Of a DNA stretch of 64,000 nucleotides, positions 52,337 through 61,544 are shown piece after piece. The stretch comes from Glaciecola sp. KUL10 (lineage in GTDB: Bacteria > Pseudomonadota > Gammaproteobacteria > Enterobacterales > Alteromonadaceae): contig NZ_BGNG01000012.1 in assembly GCF_003203515.1 (NCBI RefSeq), forward strand, positions 1-64,000, written 5' to 3'. A program made the translations under genes and the position numbers. The notes beneath the pieces are model-generated. The model was not told where the DNA came from. It did not search any database and saw nothing but the letters and a program-made list of their open reading frames with translations. How positions within the stretch are numbered: the stretch's first letter is position 1; each line of letters begins with the position of its first letter.

Positions 52337-53353
52337 ATGAAAACCAACTATTCGTTTGATACCTTAATTATACTGCTGATAAGCGGCACAATTAGCGCAT
52401 GCCTAATACCTTTTTGCATATTAAGGCTTATGCAGCAAGACTACCCAATAGCATTGCTTAACATTACCGCTACCCTCGTGACACTAACCGTATTTGTTCA
52501 AGTCTTTTTAACGAAAAAAACCAGTTTTGCGCGTTGGATGCTTTCAGTTTTGAGTGCGATGACGCTGTTGGGAACGATTTACCTAAAGGGTGCGGACCAA
52601 TTGTTTTGGGCTTATCCAACTCTGGCCACAATCTTTTATATGCTAAGTGCTCATATTGCAGCACTGGTTGCTGGTATTATATTGGCAGTAGTGATTGTCT
52701 TCGTCTATTCAGTGTTGGCTCCCATACATTTGAGCACTGCAATTGCCACGCTTATTCTCACCTATGCCTTCGCTTATGCATTTTCAGTAAAAATGCAACG
52801 TAAAAACCATCAACTTAGAAATAGTGCATTTACTGACTCATTAACTTCACTTGGCAATAGAAGAGCGCTCGATGAACGATTACAGGTTATCGAAGAGACT
52901 CGAAAAAAACAGCCGATTGAATACTGTTTGTTAGTCATCGACATTGATTTTTTTAAATCTATAAACGATGAATTTGGTCATGTAACGGGTGATCAAGTAT
53001 TAAGCGCATTTGCAAATGTATTGAAGCTGGGCATTCGAGGTAAAGATGAAGCCTTTCGTTACGGTGGCGAAGAATTTGTAATCATTCTTGAAAAAACAGA
53101 GCTTTTAAATGGCGTAACCATCTCTCAAAATTTACTAAAAGATATTGAAGCGTCTAATTGGCCGCATATTAACGACAAAGTCATCACTGCGTCAGGCGGT
53201 ATAGCACAGCTAAATGAATCCGAAACGATCGCCCAATGGATAGCAAGAGCAGATAAAGCGCTCTATCAGGCAAAAGACTGTGGGCGCAATAACGTAATTG
53301 CGGCCCAATGCAATTTTAAAATTCAAAACCCATTCAAAATAGTTTCTTCATAG
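52337..53353 (+). CDS. membrane-bound diguanylate cyclase
   Basis: The 338-residue protein has about six N-terminal hydrophobic segments (residues 8-155) and a C-terminal GGDEF domain: DSLTSLGNRRALDERL, VIDIDFFKSINDEFGHVTGDQ, active site YGGEEF. The RxxD inhibitory site (RGKD) lies five residues upstream, so product inhibition is likely. It makes cyclic di-GMP from two GTP. Its 3' end overlaps the convergent DUF3087 gene by 31 bp. Unlike the cyclase at 2240 it is intact. Confidence 0.9.
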   Translation: MKTNYSFDTLIILLISGTISACLIPFCILRLMQQDYPIALLNITATLVTLTVFVQVFLTKKTSFARWMLSVLSAMTLLGTIYLKGADQLFWAYPTLATIFYMLSAHIAALVAGIILAVVIVFVYSVLAPIHLSTAIATLILTYAFAYAFSVKMQRKNHQLRNSAFTDSLTSLGNRRALDERLQVIEETRKKQPIEYCLLVIDIDFFKSINDEFGHVTGDQVLSAFANVLKLGIRGKDEAFRYGGEEFVIILEKTELLNGVTISQNLLKDIEASNWPHINDKVITASGGIAQLNESETIAQWIARADKALYQAKDCGRNNVIAAQCNFKIQNPFKIVSS

Positions 53354-53829
53354 TCATTGTGATCGAGCCTTACGTTGAACTTTACGGCTAATCTATCAAG
53401 CTCTGCTTGATCAATAGCTAGTTGGTCCATAATGATCGTATTGTCATCTAATTCCCATAAAAGCCTTGAACCTGCATAGCTATAGTTAATTGCAACCATT
53501 GCATTAACGTCACCTTTTGCAGCCGCCTCTTTTAATTTACGCATTTTACGGGTGAGTTTATTAAGTGTTTGTTTGAGTTCCCAAACATAAGTCACTTCTT
53601 TCATAAACGGGTGTGTACGGTATTTATTGAGTGTGAAACCAATCGCAATAGCAGACACGATGACGCCGGTTAAATTCCAATGAAAATGACTGCCTGAAGG
53701 ATCGGGGTAAAGTGCAATTAACAATTGAGAAAGACCTAAACTGGAAGAAGCAAATACGACAATACAAACCACAATAACAACATTGAGATGCTTGCGATAT
53801 CTAGCCTTATCAATTTCAATTAACTTCAT
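53323..53829 (-). CDS. DUF3087 family membrane protein
   Basis: The 168-residue protein begins MKLIEIDKARYRKHLN, a hallmark of DUF3087. It has two transmembrane segments (about 17-40 and 48-66), and then a cytoplasmic helical part with EVTYVWELKQTLNKLTRKMRKLKEAA and YAGSRLLWELDDNTIIMDQL. The family is common in Alteromonadales, Shewanella and Vibrio; its function is unknown. The C-terminal codons overlap those of the diguanylate cyclase on the other strand. It is divergent from recC. Confidence 0.85.
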   Translation of the reverse strand: MKLIEIDKARYRKHLNVVIVVCIVVFASSSLGLSQLLIALYPDPSGSHFHWNLTGVIVSAIAIGFTLNKYRTHPFMKEVTYVWELKQTLNKLTRKMRKLKEAAAKGDVNAMVAINYSYAGSRLLWELDDNTIIMDQLAIDQAELDRLAVKFNVRLDHNDYEETILNGF

Positions 53830-53987
53830 AGCTTGTATGTCTGCCTTTAAAAGGTGCTTGTTATCAGAAATTAAGCTTGCAGTCTAACTTAAAACTCTTG
53901 AGTATGGAGGACAACTTGCAAAACTATTTCAAGATTTTAAGATCGCTGTGACATTTTAATAATAAGAAAAACACTACAGGCTAATTA

Positions 53988-56900
53988 ATGTTCAATATCG
54001 TGCCATCAAACCGCCAAGAGCACTTACTTACCGTCATTGCTGAATTAATAAGACATCAAAAAACAGACTCGGTTTCAGCATTGTTCACGCCTATTCAAGT
54101 AATGGTTGATAGCCAGGGTATGAAGCACTATGTCAACATGGGGATTGCCAAAAAGCTTGGCGTATCCATGAATATTGACTTTCCACTTGTCTCTCGCGGC
54201 ATATACTCAATTTGTCGCCTTATTCTGGGTGATGAAGCCGTGCCCAAGGAATCACTTTATAAACGCGAAATTTTAGTCTGGCGAATCGAACAAATATTAC
54301 AATCACCGAGCTTTATTGAACATCAAGATGCAGCAGCCGCAAACCAATACTGGCAATCAGCAAATGACACAAAACGCGCTCGCTTTTTGCTCGCTCAAAA
54401 CACCGCAGATGTGTTTGAGCAATATATGCAGTTTCGACCGCATTGGTTTAAAGCATGGGAACAAAACCAGCGTGTTTTTACCAATGAAAACTCAATAGCA
54501 GACGTTTTAGAACCCTGGCAAAAGCTATTATGGCAAAGGCTTCAAGTTGATCAAGCTGCACAAAAAGGAAATGCCAATCACCCGGCGAGCATTATCGAAC
54601 AAGCTATTGAGCAGTATACTGCGGGTACTCATGACTTGCCTAAAGTACTTTATATCTTTGTTGTAAATGCACTCAGTCCTCAGCAACTAAGCTTACTCAA
54701 CAAAATCGCCGAGGAAATCGAAATTTACTTTTTTCACCTTAATCCTTGTGTCGAATTTTGGGGTGATTTGATATCAGAGAAAGCCAAGCTTCACAACATG
54801 CTTAAAGCAGGCATGAATAATTTATTAGACGAGGACTCAGCAAATAGCTTACTGGCCAACTTAGGAACGCAAGGTAGAGTGCTTTTTAAGCAACTCCAAC
54901 AAATAGACTATCCTGATTTCACTGACAATGCGCTCTTTCAAGACTTTGAGAATGAATTTAGCACACAACCAACAAATCTCTTACAAGCGATTCAGCAAGA
55001 TTTACTGCATGCAAAAACTGGAGTAGCCGGAACGTTATCTGAAGACAACTCAGTTAGTATTCATAGTTGCCATAGCCATTTACGCGAGATTCAAGTCTTA
55101 CATGACCAATTACTTCATATGATGAAGAATGACAGTCAAGCATGCATTTATGCGCACGACATTATCGTATTGTGTCCGGCAGTAGAAGATTACGCACCCT
55201 ATGTTAAGAGTGTGTTTAGGGATGTACATGACGATCAACGTTCTGATAACCCACAGTTAGTATGCTCAATTGCTGATCGTTCTCCACTTGATGCAAATCC
55301 GCTCGTTAGTATGTTTATGGATATGCTGAAGTTACCCGATAGTCGATTTAGTGTGACGTCGTTGATTGATTATTTGCATATTGAAAGCGTACAAAAACGT
55401 TTCGCTTTAGATATAGAGGAGGTTGCACTCTGCGAGTTGTGGATAGCAAGTGCAAATATCTATTGGGGAAGAGATGGCAGGCATAAAGCAACAATTATTA
55501 ATACCGAAAATACCGATGATATATACACGTGGGACTGGGGGTTAGCGCGTTTATTGAAATCAGCTCTGTTTTCTGATTCACAAGGTAATGAACTCCCCTT
55601 CGCGATGCTTGATTGCGTAGAAGGCCAAAGTATACAGGTACTAGGAAAGCTCATCTTATTTATCGAGAGTCTTCAAAATATACATAATGGTTTAACTTTA
55701 GATAAAAGCATGCCTGAGTGGCTTGAATTTATGCAAATTGAAATTTTAGATAAGCTGTTTGATGATGATAATGACCAAATAGCTGTCGCTGCAATAAAAC
55801 GTGCAATTGAGCAAATCAACGCTAACGTGCACAAGGCTCTTTATAATGAAGTGGTGAGCTTGAGTGTCGCCCGAGAAGCAATCAATAGTGTTTTGTCTAA
55901 ACCCGATCCTCTTAACCAATTTAACACGGGCCAAGTAACGTTTTGTTCAATGATACCGATGCGCAGTGTTCCCTTTAAAGTAGTTTGTATCTTGGGCTTG
56001 AACGACGGTGTATTTCCCCGCACGAGTCAAGCTTTAAGTGTTGATTTAATGTCCCAAGACAACAAGCTGGAAACCGACCGTTCACGCAGAAACGAAGACC
56101 GTTATATGTTTTTAGAAGCTATCATTTCTGCACGTCAGTATTTGTATTTGAGTTATCAAGGAAAAAGCTTAAAGAACAATACTGATAGAGAGCCGAGCTT
56201 AGTGCTGCGCGAATTTATGGATTACTTGTCGCAAGCATTCGATTGCAGACCAGTTTACCAACATCCTCTCCAACCTTTTAGCCACAAAGCATTTAATGCG
56301 TCTGCGCTCGACTCACCCGTTTGGGCAAATCGCCCGTCATTTGCTAACGCTTGGCTAAAGGTTGCTAATCAAAATGCTGAATATGAACCACTAGATGATT
56401 GTGAGTTTAATTTACCCTTACGCATTTCAGTAGAGGAGCTGGTTAGATTTTATGATGACCCGCTTGCCGCCTTTGCGAATCAGCATCTGCATTTATCATT
56501 TGAGCACTATGTTGATGCCCAAGGAGATGTCGAACCTTTTGATATATCAGGGTTGACGCGCTATGAAATCAATAAGTCTATTTTAGAGTCTGCCGTCGGA
56601 ATGGAGCCTCAGTCATTTGAAGAAAATTATGAGCGGCTATTTCAGACAGGAGATCTGCCTGCGTTAACTCGCGGACAATTAATTGATAAGCGCCTTTATC
56701 AAATAGTTCAGCAGTGTATTCCAGAGGATATAACGAGCGTAAATACAAGTTACACAATCAAAGATTTCAAGTTTGAGATAAATTTAGAACAGAACAAGCA
56801 TGCATGCGAAAAAACTTCACATAAGCTAATCATTCATGCTGCGATGCCAGTGGATGAATATCAAAATAGTAAGGTTTTTTTAACTCGACCGTATAAACCA

Positions 56901-57416
56901 TCTATGGTGCTTGAGTTTGTATTACAGCACGCTATAAAAAGGCTGCAAATGGGTAAAGATTGCATTAGTAATGGGCAGAGTGATTTTTCATACATCGACA
57001 TTGTAAACTTACGCAGTGAATATCAAAAGTTCATTACAGGAAAACGCAAAACAGAACCGAAAGCTAAGGTCATTACTGTCTCTTTAAATGATGAAAACTT
57101 TAGCTACGACTGTTGTTATCATCAAATAGAACAAACAATATCAACCTATATTCAAGGCATGAAAGTGCCTATAGTTGCCCATACGCATCATGGAGCGTTG
57201 GTCAATAAAACTTTGACTAAAGCTTTTGTGACTGAGCGAGCACAGGACGAAGTAAAAATAGAGCTCGCAGAAAAAATCACAGCTACCCTGATTGAATCAA
57301 CAGAACAAAATGAATATTTATCTTACATGTTCCCAAGTGGAGTGGCGTTGACAAGGCGTGAAATCGATCAGATAGCACGTGTATTTTATGACTATTTTCC
57401 CGTGGCATTTTCTTAA
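53988..57416 (+). CDS. recC: exodeoxyribonuclease V subunit gamma, RecC
   Basis: This 1142-residue protein matches RecC in length and layout. An N-terminal helicase-like fold without Walker motifs has FNIVPSNRQEHL at the start, then DFPLVSRGIYSICRLI, VLYIFVVNALSPQQLSLL and YFFHLNPCVEFWGD. The block VVCILGLNDGVFPRTS with SRRNEDRYMFLEAIISARQYLYLSYQGKS is typical of the RecC Chi-recognition/helicase-like half. A C-terminal nuclease-like fold lacks the catalytic residues. It recognises Chi and splits the DNA duplex in the RecBCD complex. It is followed after 42 bp by recB, with no ptrA between, unlike in E. coli. Confidence 0.92.
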   Translation: MFNIVPSNRQEHLLTVIAELIRHQKTDSVSALFTPIQVMVDSQGMKHYVNMGIAKKLGVSMNIDFPLVSRGIYSICRLILGDEAVPKESLYKREILVWRIEQILQSPSFIEHQDAAAANQYWQSANDTKRARFLLAQNTADVFEQYMQFRPHWFKAWEQNQRVFTNENSIADVLEPWQKLLWQRLQVDQAAQKGNANHPASIIEQAIEQYTAGTHDLPKVLYIFVVNALSPQQLSLLNKIAEEIEIYFFHLNPCVEFWGDLISEKAKLHNMLKAGMNNLLDEDSANSLLANLGTQGRVLFKQLQQIDYPDFTDNALFQDFENEFSTQPTNLLQAIQQDLLHAKTGVAGTLSEDNSVSIHSCHSHLREIQVLHDQLLHMMKNDSQACIYAHDIIVLCPAVEDYAPYVKSVFRDVHDDQRSDNPQLVCSIADRSPLDANPLVSMFMDMLKLPDSRFSVTSLIDYLHIESVQKRFALDIEEVALCELWIASANIYWGRDGRHKATIINTENTDDIYTWDWGLARLLKSALFSDSQGNELPFAMLDCVEGQSIQVLGKLILFIESLQNIHNGLTLDKSMPEWLEFMQIEILDKLFDDDNDQIAVAAIKRAIEQINANVHKALYNEVVSLSVAREAINSVLSKPDPLNQFNTGQVTFCSMIPMRSVPFKVVCILGLNDGVFPRTSQALSVDLMSQDNKLETDRSRRNEDRYMFLEAIISARQYLYLSYQGKSLKNNTDREPSLVLREFMDYLSQAFDCRPVYQHPLQPFSHKAFNASALDSPVWANRPSFANAWLKVANQNAEYEPLDDCEFNLPLRISVEELVRFYDDPLAAFANQHLHLSFEHYVDAQGDVEPFDISGLTRYEINKSILESAVGMEPQSFEENYERLFQTGDLPALTRGQLIDKRLYQIVQQCIPEDITSVNTSYTIKDFKFEINLEQNKHACEKTSHKLIIHAAMPVDEYQNSKVFLTRPYKPSMVLEFVLQHAIKRLQMGKDCISNGQSDFSYIDIVNLRSEYQKFITGKRKTEPKAKVITVSLNDENFSYDCCYHQIEQTISTYIQGMKVPIVAHTHHGALVNKTLTKAFVTERAQDEVKIELAEKITATLIESTEQNEYLSYMFPSGVALTRREIDQIARVFYDYFPVAFS

Positions 57417-57458
57417 TCGTGTTGTTAATGATTAAAAGAGAAATAATGAGTGACGTAG

Positions 57459-60400
57459 ATGCAGAGTAATGAAGCACAACAAACATCTTATCAAGCCGAG
57501 CGTAAAGTGAACAAAACTGAGGTAAAACCCCTAAATATTAGCCACATGCCCTTGCACGGGCAGCAAATTATCGAAGCAAGTGCAGGCACGGGTAAAACCT
57601 ACAATATTACGCGTATTTTTCTAAAGCTACTGCTTGAAAAACGCACGCCTGTCGAAAAAATATTAATTGTGACGTACACAAAAGCAGCAACTGAAGAATT
57701 AAAAGGCCGCATCGCTTCGCAAACCAATGAATTGTTGTTTCAGTTATCTAACTCACCCGACACGCTCGAAGGCTTATTTGTAGAAATGATTGCCAATATA
57801 CCGAGCGCATCAGCACCGGATGCTTCTCCACTAAGTGCTCAAGACTTAGTGGAGAAGCGCTTTGAACACAATAAAAATGAAGCAAAATTGCTTCTGAAGA
57901 AAGCAGCTCTCTATCTGGATGAGGCGTCAATTTTTACCATTCACAGTTTTTGTCAGCGCGTCATAAAGCAAACTGCCTTTATGAGCCAACAGGCCTTTTC
58001 ACCTGAAATTGTTCATTCTAGTGCGCCGTATAGCATAGAAGAAGTACAAGATTGGTTTAGGCGCAATCAATCAAATACTGAAATAATTGAAGTACTAAAA
58101 ACGCTTGGGCTGATTAAGCCTAGTCGCTTCTATCTTGAATTTAAAGGGGCGATAGAAGGCTTTAAACCATTAACACTTATCCCTGAAAAAGATCAAGGCT
58201 TTGACCACGAAATCACAGCAACACAAAATGAACTTGAGAACCTTTGCAAAAAGTTAAATGCGTTAAAAAAGCAAGTTATCGATGAACAACTAGTAAGTAC
58301 TTGTTCGTTGATTGCCGATTTTAAACAAGCGATTTACGCTGTTTTAAATGAGCAAGCTGATAGCAATATGCTTGATTACTTTCAAACCATCGAAAGTTGG
58401 TTGTTCTCAGATGTGCTATTACTGGGTGCCAAAACAAAGTTTACGAAACCACTAAAAACGACGATTGCGAAAAAATATTTTGCTGCTTTAGAGGATAAGC
58501 GTTTAATTACAACATATGCCAATCAAATTGTCGCGTTGGGAGATACTCTAGTTGAGTTCAGCACTCAGTACGAAGCTGACTTAAAGCAAATTATCACATT
58601 TCAGAAGCAGCTCGTTAAGCTTGAAAATGAAGCCCAAAACCAAGTTAAACGATCACAGTATTCGTTGATTAAAAAAGCAATTGAAGAAATCAGAAGTAAC
58701 CTTCATCTAAAAAAAGAAAAACTAGGCGTGATTGACCACGACGATACCATTCACCAGTTATCTAGTGCGGTCAGTCAAAACAATGAAACGGTAATTAACT
58801 ACATTCAGCATCATTACCCCTATGCACTAATTGATGAATTTCAAGACACTGATAAAGCTCAATTTTCAATTTTTTCAAGGTGCTACCCCAAAGACAGTAC
58901 ACACCATTTGCTTGTCATGATCGGTGATCCCAAGCAAGCCATTTATGGGTTTCGCGGTGGTGACATCAATACTTATCTCAGCGCCTATCAAAATGCTTAC
59001 CCAAAGTATTCAATGCAGCATAACTTTAGATCAAGCCAGGCAATGATTGATGCTTACAACATATTATTTTATGGGCAAAGCATCTTACCCGAGCAACTAT
59101 CGATAGCGAATCTCAAGGCATTGCTACCACAAAGCCAGCAAGATCAAAGTCAGGTCAGTGAGACCAAAAGCACTCCAACGGTCATAAGACAAAGTGATTC
59201 AAATACCCTAAATTCAAACCCTGTGTTTGGCGATGAAATTAGCTACCCCTGGATTTATTCCGGCGCAAAAGCGGTCGATGACTCTTTGACGGGCTTAGTC
59301 GATAGCAAGAAGGGAGCGCTTGTTTTTCAGATTAACGAAACGGTACATCACAACGATCTCTTTTTGTATGAAAATGAAAAGCCACTGGGTCAATCAAAAT
59401 ACAAAACTGATCAGGCTAAAGCGCTCGCACAAGAGATAAGCCGTCTGTGTAAGCAAGCTAAAATAGATGGTCAGCCGGTTGAGTTGAAAGATATCGCCGT
59501 GCTGGTTGCGGCAAAGGGCGAAGCTGAAACAGTGCAAACCGAATTACGAAACCTAAGTATTCCTTCTGTGTATCTAAGCTCCAAAACCAACATATATGAA
59601 AGTAAAGAAGCCAAGTCTTTATTAATTGCGCTTGATGGTATCTTACACGCTAACCACAATCAGAAATTCTTTAGGGCACTTAGCACCGATCTTCTGGGCT
59701 ATCGTCCCCAGCAACTTGTCAAATTACAGGGTGATAACCACTTATTTGACCACGTAAAAAACATGTTGTTTGACTTGCGGAAAATGTGGGAACGCAAAGG
59801 TATATTTGCCCTCATTAACCATTTGATTAAGCAGCACTTTAGACTACAAAACCGGTATAGTACCAATGAGCGTATCCTCACCAACTACACTCACTTGGCA
59901 GAGTTACTAAACACTCAAAGTAAAGTAACTGAGCATGCTTATCAGTTGCTCAACTGGTTGCAAAAACAGATTCCTGATTACTCCGATGAACGACAAAACA
60001 ATGATGGAGAAGAAACTCATCAGCGTTTAGAGTCAGATGATGAACTCGTAAAAATCGTGACTTTGCACGGTTCAAAAGGTCTGGAGTATCCGATTGTCTT
60101 TATTCCGTTTGCAGGTTTTGATCCTCAGAACTATCGCTCAGATCACCTTTGCCAATTTACTAAGATTTCCACAAATGAAAGTAAACAAGTTGAGGTACAA
60201 ATTGGCACTGACAGAGCCGCAGCGAACGCTCAGCAAAAAGAGTGGGAAGAAGAACAAATGCGTTTGCTATATGTGGGAATTACTCGTGCGATTCATCGTT
60301 GTTATTTGGGCGTCGGTCGATTTAGCTTGTTGGTGAAATCACCTCTATTTGATCTTGTCGCCAAGCAAATTATCAATAAAGAAGAAAAAGCCCTTTTAAA

Positions 60401-61544
60401 TCAAACGTCTGATATAAGAACGAGTAAACATATACATCGGAAACTATCCGAATACCTTTTATCAACTTTGGCAGCTTTGGCACTAAAAGAGCCCTCCATA
60501 TTTGCATTAGATAAATACCAAACTGAAGACAATCAAAATGCAACAGAAACTCAAGATTTTATTGAAAAAGACCCGGTATACAATGAGATGCTTGATGAAC
60601 AAGTGCTTAGCTCAACTTTTTTAGGTAATACTGATAGCGTTTGGCAACTCTCTTCATTTTCGAAAGTCAGTAAACAAAGCGCACATGTAGATCTTGGAGA
60701 TAAAGGAAAGTCTGATGATAAGGGCGATTCCAAAAAGCACACTGTTGAAGATAGTCAAAGTGCGAGTCACTTAGATTTGCGTTTTTCAATAGAAAGAAGC
60801 GCTGATACGGGAAATTTGTTGCACAACCTATTGGAAGATCACGACTTCAGCGAAGAAAAAACACTCAAGATTGAGCACACAAACGAGCATTTGACCAACT
60901 ATTTATCAGGTAATCGAAGCTGTAATATTGTTGCTTTGAACAACTGGTTAAATGAAATTATCTCAACCCCTTTACCATCGATGACCCATCAAACAGGTGA
61001 AACACTATGTACACTCAACTCACTTAAAACAGGACATATCCTAAAAGAGCCTGAGTTTTACTTCCCCATAAGCTCAATCAACACGCGTGATTTGATTAAG
61101 TTGATGCAGCTTCACCGTCGAGAGGTCTCAGGAGAAAAAGCCCTACCTTTCTCAATCTACCATGCCGATCTTAATGGAATGATGCATGGTTTTATTGACT
61201 TACTCTTTGAGTACAATGGAAAATTTTACGTTGCCGATTACAAATCTAACCATGTGGGAAATAATGCTAGCGATTATCAAAAAGAGCATATGCAACATGC
61301 AATACAATCCCATCTGTATGACTTGCAATATCTCATTTACAGTTGGGCCCTCGACCGTTTTTTAAGTCATCGTTTGGGAGAAAATTATGAGCGTTCTCAA
61401 CATTTCGGTGGTGTTTACTACCTCTTTCTACGTGGCATGTCTCCCAGATTCCCACTTGGTACTGGCATATACCAAACGCCATTGAGTGCCGCGACATGGC
61501 AAGGTTTAGATAGTGTATTTACAGATAATGGAAGTACACCATGA
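57459..61544 (+). CDS. recB: exodeoxyribonuclease V subunit beta, RecB
   Basis: This 1361-residue protein is larger than E. coli RecB (1180). The UvrD-like helicase starts with Walker A ASAGTGKT (40-47), then ILIVTYTKAATEELKGRI, Walker B region LIDEFQDTDKAQFSIF, GDPKQAIYGFRGGDI, NFRSS and VTLHGSKGLEYPIVFIPF. EEQMRLLYVGITRA is motif VI. A linker of about 200 polar residues leads to the RecB-type nuclease domain with VADYKSN near residue 1257 and DLQYLIYSWALDRFL. It is the 3'-5' helicase and sole nuclease of RecBCD. The extra length lies in low-complexity stretches (around 560-620 and 1010-1120). The stop overlaps the recD start by ATGA. Confidence 0.93.
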   Translation: MQSNEAQQTSYQAERKVNKTEVKPLNISHMPLHGQQIIEASAGTGKTYNITRIFLKLLLEKRTPVEKILIVTYTKAATEELKGRIASQTNELLFQLSNSPDTLEGLFVEMIANIPSASAPDASPLSAQDLVEKRFEHNKNEAKLLLKKAALYLDEASIFTIHSFCQRVIKQTAFMSQQAFSPEIVHSSAPYSIEEVQDWFRRNQSNTEIIEVLKTLGLIKPSRFYLEFKGAIEGFKPLTLIPEKDQGFDHEITATQNELENLCKKLNALKKQVIDEQLVSTCSLIADFKQAIYAVLNEQADSNMLDYFQTIESWLFSDVLLLGAKTKFTKPLKTTIAKKYFAALEDKRLITTYANQIVALGDTLVEFSTQYEADLKQIITFQKQLVKLENEAQNQVKRSQYSLIKKAIEEIRSNLHLKKEKLGVIDHDDTIHQLSSAVSQNNETVINYIQHHYPYALIDEFQDTDKAQFSIFSRCYPKDSTHHLLVMIGDPKQAIYGFRGGDINTYLSAYQNAYPKYSMQHNFRSSQAMIDAYNILFYGQSILPEQLSIANLKALLPQSQQDQSQVSETKSTPTVIRQSDSNTLNSNPVFGDEISYPWIYSGAKAVDDSLTGLVDSKKGALVFQINETVHHNDLFLYENEKPLGQSKYKTDQAKALAQEISRLCKQAKIDGQPVELKDIAVLVAAKGEAETVQTELRNLSIPSVYLSSKTNIYESKEAKSLLIALDGILHANHNQKFFRALSTDLLGYRPQQLVKLQGDNHLFDHVKNMLFDLRKMWERKGIFALINHLIKQHFRLQNRYSTNERILTNYTHLAELLNTQSKVTEHAYQLLNWLQKQIPDYSDERQNNDGEETHQRLESDDELVKIVTLHGSKGLEYPIVFIPFAGFDPQNYRSDHLCQFTKISTNESKQVEVQIGTDRAAANAQQKEWEEEQMRLLYVGITRAIHRCYLGVGRFSLLVKSPLFDLVAKQIINKEEKALLNQTSDIRTSKHIHRKLSEYLLSTLAALALKEPSIFALDKYQTEDNQNATETQDFIEKDPVYNEMLDEQVLSSTFLGNTDSVWQLSSFSKVSKQSAHVDLGDKGKSDDKGDSKKHTVEDSQSASHLDLRFSIERSADTGNLLHNLLEDHDFSEEKTLKIEHTNEHLTNYLSGNRSCNIVALNNWLNEIISTPLPSMTHQTGETLCTLNSLKTGHILKEPEFYFPISSINTRDLIKLMQLHRREVSGEKALPFSIYHADLNGMMHGFIDLLFEYNGKFYVADYKSNHVGNNASDYQKEHMQHAIQSHLYDLQYLIYSWALDRFLSHRLGENYERSQHFGGVYYLFLRGMSPRFPLGTGIYQTPLSAATWQGLDSVFTDNGSTP

